NCBI GenBank assembly: GCA_002721275.1
Contig: PBJZ01000002.1
Location: forward strand, 161,836 to 196,992
Length of the DNA: 35,157 nt
Direction of reading: 5' to 3'
Source of the DNA: Flavobacteriaceae bacterium
GTDB lineage: Bacteria > Bacteroidota > Bacteroidia > Flavobacteriales > Flavobacteriaceae
Shown here: one piece after another, positions 1-7,299 of the stretch
Layout: each line of letters opens with the position of its first letter
Position numbering within the stretch: position 1 is the stretch's first letter
Program-made: the position numbers and the translations under genes
Notes under the pieces: generated by a model
The model's database searches: none
Seen by the model: only the letters and a program-made list of their open reading frames with translations
What the model was told of the DNA's origin: nothing

Positions 1-1
1 C

Positions 2-883
2 TTATTTATCCTGTGTAATCATTTATTCTCACAAAATGATGCACAAATTGTTGTATTAGGTACACTTCAAGATGGTGGCTTACCACATATAAAATGCACC
101 AGATCCTGCTGTATTGGTAATAAAAAAATAAATAATTATAAAGTATCATCCTTAGGCTTAACAGATCCATCCAAAAAGAAATTTTATATTTTTGATGCCA
201 CTCCTGATTTTTCGACTCAATTCAACTACATGAAAAATAGGTTTAACTACAATTTAGATGGGATTTTTTTGACTCATGCACATATAGGACATTATTCTGG
301 TCTAATGTTTTTAGGGAAAGAAGCGATGAATTCTGTATCTGTACCAGTTTTCACCATGCCCAGAATGTTCAATTTTCTGAATGAAAATCAACCTTGGTTT
401 CAATTGATAAATGAATCAAATATAATTACATCAAAAATTTATGATAATAAATTATACAAAATATCCGATGATATTCATATAAAACCAGTTTTAGTCCCAC
501 ACAGAGATGAGTTTTCTGAAACAGTTGGTTTCTATATTTATGGCCCCAATAAAAAAATTCTTTTTATACCCGACATAGACAAATGGAGTAAGTGGAAATT
601 ATCATTAAAAAAAATTATACGCGATCTAGATTTATTATTTATTGATGGAACTTTTTATGATAACTCGGAAATTAATTATCGAGATATAAATGAAATTCCA
701 CATCCATTTATCAAAGAAACATTAGAATATCTTGAGAACATACCTGTATCTGATAAAAATAAAATATATTTTATTCATTTGAATCACACTAACCCTCTAA
801 TAGACCCCACAAATCATTCAACACTCGATGTAATTTCCAAAGGTTATAATATCGCAAAATTTGGTCAAACTTTTGGGCTTTAA
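2..883 (+). CDS. PqqB-like MBL-fold metallohydrolase (5' partial)
   Basis: The reading frame is open from base 2, so the gene begins left of the window; 293 codons are present. The first residues look like the end of a signal peptide, followed by VVLGTLQDGGLPHIKC, the strand-loop that opens PqqB-type metallo-beta-lactamase-fold proteins. The metal-binding motif is HAHIGH (bases 275-292), where the usual HxHxDH aspartate is glycine. Later landmarks are FIPDID, FIDGTFYD and FIHLNHTNPL, the last probably giving another metal-ligand histidine. PqqB itself acts in pyrroloquinoline quinone synthesis, but no other pqq gene is seen here and the protein appears to be exported, so a PQQ role is doubtful. 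Family assignment is fairly firm; substrate unknown. The ATG at 230 is internal and not the true start. Confidence 0.75.
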   Translation, partial: LFILCNHLFSQNDAQIVVLGTLQDGGLPHIKCTRSCCIGNKKINNYKVSSLGLTDPSKKKFYIFDATPDFSTQFNYMKNRFNYNLDGIFLTHAHIGHYSGLMFLGKEAMNSVSVPVFTMPRMFNFLNENQPWFQLINESNIITSKIYDNKLYKISDDIHIKPVLVPHRDEFSETVGFYIYGPNKKILFIPDIDKWSKWKLSLKKIIRDLDLLFIDGTFYDNSEINYRDINEIPHPFIKETLEYLENIPVSDKNKIYFIHLNHTNPLIDPTNHSTLDVISKGYNIAKFGQTFGL

Positions 884-904
884 ATGTTATTACATTTATA
901 TTTG
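872..904 (+). promoter_or_regulatory. Bacteroidetes-type promoter for the NADP reductase gene
   Basis: TTTG at 872-875 and TATATTTG at 897-904 are separated by 21 bases. This fits the Bacteroidetes primary sigma consensus (TTTG, 17-23 bases, TAnnTTTG). The -33 element overlaps the end of the preceding gene, and the -7 element lies 25 bases before the ATG at 929. Function is inferred from pattern and position only. Confidence 0.55.
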
Positions 905-928
905 CAGATCATTTTATTTAGATAAATT

Positions 929-1942
929 ATGATTAAAACTGATATTTTAATAATAGGAGCCGGTCCTGTTGGGCTTTTTGCTGTATTTGAGGCCGGTCTG
1001 ATGAAACTCAGATGTCATTTGATAGATTCAATACCAATTCCAGGTGGTCAACTTTCAGAAATTTATCCAAAGAAACCAATATATGATATCCCTGGAATTC
1101 CAAATGTTTTGGCAGGAAAGTTGGTTGAGGATTTAATAGATCAGGGTAAGCCTTTTAAACCAGGATTTACACTTGGAGAAAGAGCAGAAACTATTTCTAA
1201 GTCAAAAGATGGCAGTTTTAATGTCATTACTAATAGAGGCACTCAACACAATGCCAAAGTAATTTTCATAGCTGGTGGATTAGGTTGCTTTGAACCAAGA
1301 AAACCAAAAATTAATAATATTGAATTTTTTGAGAATAAGGGTGTTAACTATATCATTAAAGAACCAAGTGATTTTAAAGGAAAAAGAATTTTTATATCTG
1401 GAGGAGGAGATTCAGCATTAGATTGGGTTAATTTTTTTGCTGAAAAATCTAAAATTCCTGTTGGTTTAGTTCACAGAAGTAATCTTTTTAGAGCTCATAA
1501 AGATTCAGTCGATAAAATGTTCAAACTTAGGGATCAGGGTAAAATTGTTTTGCATACAAATTCCGAGGTAATTGATTTAACTGGTGATAGTAAATTAGAA
1601 AAAATAACAATTAAAGAAGGCGATGGAAATGTAAAGTCTTTCGATCTAGATTTTTGGTTTCCATTATTTGGATTATCCCCAAAGTTGGGTCCTATTGCTA
1701 ATTGGAATCTTGAAATTGCAAATAATGCCATAAAAGTAGATAATACCCTAGATTATCAGACAAATATAGATGGTATTTATGCAATTGGTGATGTGAATAC
1801 TTATCCAGGAAAGCTAAAGTTAATTCTTTGTGGTTTTCATGAAGCTACACTAGCTGTGCAATCTGCTTACAAGAAGATTTTTCCTGAAAAAAAAGTTGTA
1901 TTAAAGTATACAACCGTTCAAGGTATTCAAGGATTTGATTAA
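929..1942 (+). CDS. Thioredoxin reductase-like ferredoxin/flavodoxin-NADP(+) reductase
   Basis: Predicted 337-residue cytosolic flavoenzyme that moves electrons between NADPH and ferredoxin or flavodoxin. An FAD-binding GAGPVG (residues 10-15) opens the protein. PGGQLSEIYPKKPIYDIPG (about 38-56) is the conserved stretch of the TrxR-like FNR family. The NADPH site is GGGDSALDW (158-166) followed by VHR. The second FAD motif is IYAIGDVNTYPG near residue 285. The CxxC redox pair of true thioredoxin reductases is absent, which favours FNR of the YumC type; length fits that family. It has its own promoter and ends in a 4-base convergent overlap with cutC. Confidence 0.88.
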   Translation: MIKTDILIIGAGPVGLFAVFEAGLMKLRCHLIDSIPIPGGQLSEIYPKKPIYDIPGIPNVLAGKLVEDLIDQGKPFKPGFTLGERAETISKSKDGSFNVITNRGTQHNAKVIFIAGGLGCFEPRKPKINNIEFFENKGVNYIIKEPSDFKGKRIFISGGGDSALDWVNFFAEKSKIPVGLVHRSNLFRAHKDSVDKMFKLRDQGKIVLHTNSEVIDLTGDSKLEKITIKEGDGNVKSFDLDFWFPLFGLSPKLGPIANWNLEIANNAIKVDNTLDYQTNIDGIYAIGDVNTYPGKLKLILCGFHEATLAVQSAYKKIFPEKKVVLKYTTVQGIQGFD

Positions 1943-2658
1943 TTTTTTTTTGCTACATCAACAACACTTTTGATCTTCATAACGGAGGGCCTTCTTAAAG
2001 TTTGATTTAAAAAAGTTTTTTCAATAGATTTTGGTATGTAGCCACTCCATTTTTCCTTTTCAGTTCCTGAAAGGTGAATTGATTCAAAACCATTGTTTTT
2101 AAATATCAATGCAGATTCCTTGTTGATCCCACCTCCTGGTTGAATTAAAATGTTTGAGTTATAATTTTTCCAATCAATTAAATTTTCGATTCCTTTAATC
2201 GCTGTATTAGCTTTTCCAGATGAAAGTATTCTATTTACTCCGAATGATTCGAGTATATCGATCGCTTCTTTTGAATCAACAATATTATCAAAAGCCCTGT
2301 GAAATGTAATTCCTACATCTTGGGATACTTCTGCAATCTTACTAAGTTGGTTAATATTAATTTTAAAATCACCGTTTAGTACTCCAATTACTATACCTTT
2401 AACTCCAAATTTTATTGCATACTTTATGTCATTTATAATTGTATCAAATTCTTTATCATTATATATGAAATGTCCTTCTCTTGGACGTATTAGGCAATTA
2501 ATTGGCGCATCTGAAATATTTATGGCATCTTTTATCAACCCAATTGATGGTGTTACACCACCAACACTAAGACAAGAACATAGTTCAATTGAATCAACAC
2601 CAATATTGTTGGCTATAATTACGGATTCAATTGAATCTGAACAAATTTCAATCTTCAT
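1939..2658 (-). CDS. cutC: CutC family protein
   Basis: A 239-residue TIM-barrel protein of the CutC family. Recognisable blocks are the N-terminal MKIEICSDSIESVIIAN, SVGGVTPSIGLI, the IRPREGHFIYND segment, VGITFHRAFD, NRILSSGKA and ILIQPGGGI. The family was linked to copper homeostasis in E. coli, but its biochemical activity is not settled, so the copper role is a family label only. The gene stands alone on this strand. It diverges from an HxlR regulator across 132 bases and overlaps the reductase stop codon at TTAA. I saw no clear promoter upstream on its strand. Confidence 0.9.
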   Translation of the reverse strand: MKIEICSDSIESVIIANNIGVDSIELCSCLSVGGVTPSIGLIKDAINISDAPINCLIRPREGHFIYNDKEFDTIINDIKYAIKFGVKGIVIGVLNGDFKININQLSKIAEVSQDVGITFHRAFDNIVDSKEAIDILESFGVNRILSSGKANTAIKGIENLIDWKNYNSNILIQPGGGINKESALIFKNNGFESIHLSGTEKEKWSGYIPKSIEKTFLNQTLRRPSVMKIKSVVDVAKKN

Positions 2659-2735
2659 GATAAATAGTTGTTTACTAATTATTTAGACTTTATATAAATT
2701 ATATTTACTTTAAAATTAATTTGATCTTTTTAAAA

Positions 2736-2762
2736 TTGGTTTAATTATTTTATATAATTTTG
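2736..2762 (+). promoter_or_regulatory. Possible promoter for the HxlR-led gene run
   Basis: TAATTTTG at 2755-2762 matches the -7 consensus TAnnTTTG and lies 28 bases before the ATG at 2791. A TTG at 2736-2738 is 16 bases upstream, slightly short of the usual spacing. The match is therefore imperfect. Confidence 0.4.
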
Positions 2763-2790
2763 AAATAAAACTAAAGTAAATTTTTAGAAT

Positions 2791-3243
2791 ATGAAACAAA
2801 GAAGTAAATGTGCTTTATCTGCTTGTCTTGATTTCATTGGTGATAAATGGTCTTTACTGATAATAAGAGACATGATTTTTTTTAAAAAAAAAACATTTAA
2901 TGATTTCCTTACAAGTAAAGAAGGCATAGCATCTAACATTTTAACCAATAGATTAAAGAATTTATTATCTGAGAGGTATATTCAGTACAGGATTAATCCA
3001 AATAATAAAAAGGTTAAATGGTACTATCTCACTAACAAAGGTATTAATACCTATCCTATAATTAGTGAGATGATGAAGTGGACAGTTAAAAACTCAAATT
3101 TAGTTTACAGCGAAAAATCCATAAACTTAGTAAAAAAATTTAGCGACAAACAATCTACAGCTTTTCAGAGAAAGATAATATCATCATATTCGGATTCACG
3201 CAATGATATAATTGAGAATTCTTTACAAAATTCTTCCTTTTAA
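2791..3243 (+). CDS. HxlR family winged-helix transcriptional regulator
   Basis: A 150-residue DNA-binding protein. The N-terminus CALSACLDFIGDKWSLLIIRDMI (C7 and W20) is the HxlR hallmark: a cysteine followed by the helix with GDKW. The winged helix continues through FNDFLTSKEGIASNILTNRLKNLL (recognition helix) and WYYLTNKG (wing). Many HxlR proteins sense redox or reactive electrophiles through the N-terminal cysteine, which is present. A lysine- and serine-rich tail of about 50 residues follows the core. It is the first gene of a rightward run with photolyase, an LLM monooxygenase and an SSS transporter and may control that run or itself; no operator was identified. Confidence 0.88.
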   Translation: MKQRSKCALSACLDFIGDKWSLLIIRDMIFFKKKTFNDFLTSKEGIASNILTNRLKNLLSERYIQYRINPNNKKVKWYYLTNKGINTYPIISEMMKWTVKNSNLVYSEKSINLVKKFSDKQSTAFQRKIISSYSDSRNDIIENSLQNSSF

Positions 3244-3302
3244 ATATTAAATTTAATTTAATATTATAGATTTACCTTTTATTTTCTTTAACATAAAAAA
3301 AC

Positions 3303-4601
3303 ATGTTAAATTATACTATATTTTGGTTTAGAAGAGATCTTAGATTAGATGATAATTGTGGGCTTTACGAAGCATTAAAATCATCTAAAAATGTTCTTCC
3401 TATATTTATTTTTGATAAAAATATTATTAATGAGCTTGATAAAGATGATCCTAGAATTAATTTAATTTATGATCGTTTAACTAATTTAAACATCAAGATA
3501 AAAAATAAAAGTAAAATTCATTTATTTCATGGAAAACCACTCGAAATATTTAAAGAGTTGGTCAAAAAATATTCTGTTGAAAATGTATTTTTCAATCACG
3601 ACTATGAGCCCTACGCTACCTCTCGTGACAAAAAAATTTCTAAATTTTTAAAATCTAAAAGTATTAAAGTGCTTTCTTTTAAAGATCAGGTAATATTTGA
3701 AAAAAGTGAGATAGTTAAAAATGATGGTGATCCTTACAAGGTTTATACGCCATATTCAAATAAATGGTTGGAGAAGTATAATTTGATAGAGAAGTACAAT
3801 TTTCCCTCTCAGGATTTATTAAATAATTTTACATCACATTTTAATTCTAATTCACTAAAATTGGAGGAAATTGGTTTTACAAAATCGAAAATCAAAATTA
3901 ATAAATACAAGGTCAATCTAGATTTGATTAAAGATTATGAGAGTACTAGAAATTTTCCTTATTTGGACAATACAACTAGAGTAGGGGTGTATTTAAGGTT
4001 TGGTTTAATAAGTATTAGAAAATTAGTTAATGAAGCGAATCAGGATTCAAACAAGACTTACTTAAAGGAATTAATTTGGAGAGAATTTTTTATGCAGATT
4101 CTATGGCATTATCCTAATACTTTAACCGAAAGTTTTAAAAGTAAATATGATAAGATAGAGTGGAGAAATAATAAAATTGAGTTTAATAAGTGGTGTACTG
4201 GAAATACTGGATATCCCATCATAGATGCGGGTATGAGAGAGCTAAATGAAACGGGATTTATGCATAATAGGGTTAGGATGATAACAGGTAGTTTTCTATG
4301 TAAACACCTTTTAATTGATTGGAGATGGGGAGAAGCTTATTTTGCGAAAAAATTATTAGATTATGAACAGTCTAGTAATATAGGGAATTGGCAGTGGCTA
4401 GCAGGCTGTGGTGTTGATGCATCACCATACTTTAGAATATTTAATCCCTACGAACAGGTAAAAAAATTTGATAAAAATCATATATACATAAAAAAGTGGG
4501 TTCCTGAATATGAAAAACCGAACGACTATTGCTTGCCGATAGTTGATCATAAATTTGCCAGGGAAAGGTGTTTAGTGGAATATAAAAAAGCATTACAATA
4601 A
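3303..4601 (+). CDS. phrB: Deoxyribodipyrimidine photolyase (cryptochrome/photolyase family)
   Basis: A 432-residue class I CPD photolyase homologue; it would use blue light and FADH- to split cyclobutane pyrimidine dimers. The N-terminal Rossmann-like antenna domain starts with FWFRRDLRLDDNCGL (about 7-21). The FAD domain has ELIWREFFMQILWHYP, WCTGNTGYPIIDAGMRELN, FMHNRVRMITGSFLCKHLL and IGNWQWLAGCGVDASPYFRIFNP. The latter includes the tryptophan of the electron-transfer chain next to FAD. The length is slightly short compared with E. coli PhrB (about 470). It lies 59 bases after the HxlR gene and 8 bases before the next gene, so co-transcription is likely. A cryptochrome role cannot be excluded from sequence. 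Confidence 0.93.
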   Translation: MLNYTIFWFRRDLRLDDNCGLYEALKSSKNVLPIFIFDKNIINELDKDDPRINLIYDRLTNLNIKIKNKSKIHLFHGKPLEIFKELVKKYSVENVFFNHDYEPYATSRDKKISKFLKSKSIKVLSFKDQVIFEKSEIVKNDGDPYKVYTPYSNKWLEKYNLIEKYNFPSQDLLNNFTSHFNSNSLKLEEIGFTKSKIKINKYKVNLDLIKDYESTRNFPYLDNTTRVGVYLRFGLISIRKLVNEANQDSNKTYLKELIWREFFMQILWHYPNTLTESFKSKYDKIEWRNNKIEFNKWCTGNTGYPIIDAGMRELNETGFMHNRVRMITGSFLCKHLLIDWRWGEAYFAKKLLDYEQSSNIGNWQWLAGCGVDASPYFRIFNPYEQVKKFDKNHIYIKKWVPEYEKPNDYCLPIVDHKFARERCLVEYKKALQ

Positions 4602-4609
4602 ATATCAAT

Positions 4610-5758
4610 ATGCCTGATCTTGATAATAGCAATAAAAATGAAGCCGAAGTATCCTGGTTTGCTCCACTTTGTAACGGAGATGACAGATATTTGGGTTTCC
4701 ATGACTCTTCTTTCAAAAGTAATTGGAAAAATACATCGAAGATTGTAAAAAAAGCTGATAGTTTGGGTTTCAACAACATATTGTGTCCTTCATCTTATCA
4801 GGTTGGACAGGATACACTATCATTTGCTTCGGCAATTGCACCAGCAACCAATAACATAAATTTATTGACTGCTATACGTTGCGGGGAGGTTCATCCACCC
4901 ATGTTGGGAAGGGCAATAGCAACCCTTGATCATATTTTAGAGGGAAGATTAACACTTAATATTATATCTTCCGATTTACCTGGAACATCACTTTCATCTG
5001 AGTTAAGATACAAAAGATCGGATGAAGTTATTCAAATTTTAAAGCAGGGATGGACCAAAGATTATGTAAAATTTAATGGAGAGTTTTATTCTATTGAACT
5101 ACCATCTGATCCAGTTAAGACATATCAGCAAAATGGAGGTCCATTACTTTATTTTGGTGGATATTCTAATCTAGGTCTAGATCTATGTGCGAAACATTGC
5201 GATGTTTATTTAATGTGGCCTGACACAATTAAAAGAATTAAAAATCATATTGAAAAATTAAAAACAAAAGCAAAGATTTATAACAGATCTATTCAGTTCG
5301 GACTACGAATCCATATAATTGTTAGAGAAACTGAAGAAGAAGCGAGGTCATATGCCAAGCAAATTATTTCTAAAATTGATCTAAAAAAGGGTGACCAAAT
5401 TAGAAATAGAGCTTTGGACTCAAAGTCTACAGGTGTATCTCTACAAACTGATTTGAGAAATAAGTCTGATGATGACTATTTTGTTGAGGATTATTTATGG
5501 ACAGGTATTGGGATTGCAAGATCTGGTTGTGGAGCGGCCATAGTAGGTGATCCTGATCAAGTATTCAATAAACTTATGACGTACATGAAAATTGGAATTA
5601 AATCATTTATTTTATCTGGGTATCCTCATGATGAAGAGATTGATTATTTTGCAAAATATGTATTACCAAGAATTAATAATATCTCACTACCCAAATATCT
5701 TGGTAGAATTCCAAATAAAACACCTAAGTCTCCACTTGGATTGGGAAAAAGAAATTGA
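4610..5758 (+). CDS. LLM-class flavin-dependent monooxygenase, SsuD-like
   Basis: A 382-residue TIM-barrel enzyme of the bacterial luciferase superfamily. The closest pattern I recognise is alkanesulfonate monooxygenase SsuD: an SWFAPLCNGDDRYLG N-terminus, PLLYFGGYSNLGLDL, IHIIVRETEEEA, WTGIGIARSGCGAAIVGDPDQV and FILSGYPHDEE. SsuD uses FMNH2 and O2 to cleave sulfonates to aldehyde and sulfite. No partner flavin reductase (SsuE) or ssuABC transporter is present here. Instead the gene overlaps a sodium:solute symporter at TGATG, suggesting coupled translation and a shared, unknown substrate. Related enzymes act on methanesulfonate, dimethyl sulfone or other small compounds, so the substrate is open. 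Confidence 0.8.
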   Translation: MPDLDNSNKNEAEVSWFAPLCNGDDRYLGFHDSSFKSNWKNTSKIVKKADSLGFNNILCPSSYQVGQDTLSFASAIAPATNNINLLTAIRCGEVHPPMLGRAIATLDHILEGRLTLNIISSDLPGTSLSSELRYKRSDEVIQILKQGWTKDYVKFNGEFYSIELPSDPVKTYQQNGGPLLYFGGYSNLGLDLCAKHCDVYLMWPDTIKRIKNHIEKLKTKAKIYNRSIQFGLRIHIIVRETEEEARSYAKQIISKIDLKKGDQIRNRALDSKSTGVSLQTDLRNKSDDDYFVEDYLWTGIGIARSGCGAAIVGDPDQVFNKLMTYMKIGIKSFILSGYPHDEEIDYFAKYVLPRINNISLPKYLGRIPNKTPKSPLGLGKRN

Positions 5759-7299
5759 TGATTGATTTAGTTATTGTAATAGGTTATTTTATTTTGATTT
5801 TTATTACTGCAATAAAAAGTGGTAACTATAAAAATATTAGCAGTGATGAGTATTTCCTCAGTGGTAGACAATTGAAGTGGCCATCAATTGCAATTTCAAC
5901 AATTGCAACGAACGTTCAAGGTTATCAGTTTTTGGGAATGATGGGATCTGCATATCTGTTTGGATTAGCACAAGCCAGCTTAGAAATTAATGCGGTTCAA
6001 GGAATTTTACTTGCAGCTTTTGTTTTTGTTCCCATTTTTTTAAAAAATAAAATTTCAACAGTTTCAGAATTTATTAAAATAAAATTAGGAAAAACTCTAG
6101 CTCTTTGTTATTCAATAACTAATATTATTCTTTATTCTACTATTACAATTGGAGCTGCATTGTTTTGGGGAGCATATGCAGCTGATATGGTTTTTGGAGA
6201 TTTTTTAAGTTTTTTGAGTAATGATAGAACATCAAGAATTGCTATTTTAATTATTTTATTAGGATTTTTTTCTGCTGTATATACATATTTAGGGGGTCTT
6301 AGTGCTGTGGTTAGGACGGATATTATTCAATTTATTATTTTAATTTTCGGTGGACTTATCATATTATTTGTTTCACTTTATCACCTTGGAGGTTGGAATG
6401 AATTATATATTCAATCTCCTGAAAAAATGAAATTACACCTTCCCTCTAACCACGATACTCTGCCTTGGACACATATGTTTGGTTTATTTTTTTTGAATAT
6501 TAATTATTGGTGTGCTAACCAAACAATAATGCAGAGATCAATTGCTGCTAAAAGTATTAAGCATGCTCAAAAAGGTCTATTAGTTGGTGGTCTTCTAAAA
6601 TATTTTATGGCTGTAATTATCGTAATACCTGGTGTGGCATTATTCAATATTATTGATCAACCACTCATAGATCCTGATATGGCATTTCCATTTATAGTTA
6701 ATAATTATATTCCAACAGGATTAAAAGGAATAATATTGTGTGGTTTATTCGCTTCGCTAATGAGTACAGTTGATTCTACTTTTAATTCGATTGCTACTCT
6801 ATGGTCAATTGATATTTATTCGGTCTACATTAATAAAAATGCTAATGATCATAAAAAAATAAATTCAGGAAGAAAAGCAATATTTATCAGTTTAATAACT
6901 TCTTTAATAATGGGTTTAATCTTTTTGTATTTAAAATTTGATGACCAGTCCCTTGCTTTCACTCACAAACTTAATGAAATTAGATACTACATTAATTGTG
7001 GAATTGTTGTTTTAATATGTTCAGCCTTTATTTTGATTAAACCTAAGTTAAATCCAATTTATTTTGGATTTATTATTACACTGCCAATAAATATTTTTAT
7101 TCAATTTTTTTTTCCTGAAATAAATTATTTTTTGAGGGCCTTTTTTTCTATAGTTATTGGATTAATTATCTCATTAATTTTTAACATGAATCGAATTAAC
7201 TATAGAGAGAAAGTATTATTTTTTGGTTCAAACGGTATAAAAAATTTTGGAATAATAATGTTAATTAGTTTGATTTTAATACACATTATTTTTCATTAA
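5758..7299 (+). CDS. SSS family sodium:solute symporter
   Basis: A 513-residue inner-membrane transporter of the SLC5/SSS superfamily with about 13 hydrophobic segments. The N-terminal SSDEYFLSGRQLKWPSIAISTIATN matches the first conserved block; GLFASLMSTVDSTFNSIATLW is the SSS signature with the Na+-site Ser/Thr cluster. It should import a solute with Na+. I chose the ATG at 5758, which overlaps the previous stop (TGATG); a TTG three bases earlier is possible but unnecessary. Substrate unknown; coupling to the SsuD-like enzyme suggests that it brings in that enzyme's substrate or uses its product (inference). The gene ends in a 4-base convergent overlap with the TonB-dependent receptor. Confidence 0.9.
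   Translation: MIDLVIVIGYFILIFITAIKSGNYKNISSDEYFLSGRQLKWPSIAISTIATNVQGYQFLGMMGSAYLFGLAQASLEINAVQGILLAAFVFVPIFLKNKISTVSEFIKIKLGKTLALCYSITNIILYSTITIGAALFWGAYAADMVFGDFLSFLSNDRTSRIAILIILLGFFSAVYTYLGGLSAVVRTDIIQFIILIFGGLIILFVSLYHLGGWNELYIQSPEKMKLHLPSNHDTLPWTHMFGLFFLNINYWCANQTIMQRSIAAKSIKHAQKGLLVGGLLKYFMAVIIVIPGVALFNIIDQPLIDPDMAFPFIVNNYIPTGLKGIILCGLFASLMSTVDSTFNSIATLWSIDIYSVYINKNANDHKKINSGRKAIFISLITSLIMGLIFLYLKFDDQSLAFTHKLNEIRYYINCGIVVLICSAFILIKPKLNPIYFGFIITLPINIFIQFFFPEINYFLRAFFSIVIGLIISLIFNMNRINYREKVLFFGSNGIKNFGIIMLISLILIHIIFH

Noticed and set aside
5755-5757. TTG start for the sodium:solute symporter
   Set aside because: The ATG directly after it at 5758 gives a TGATG overlap with the preceding stop and the same protein minus one Met.
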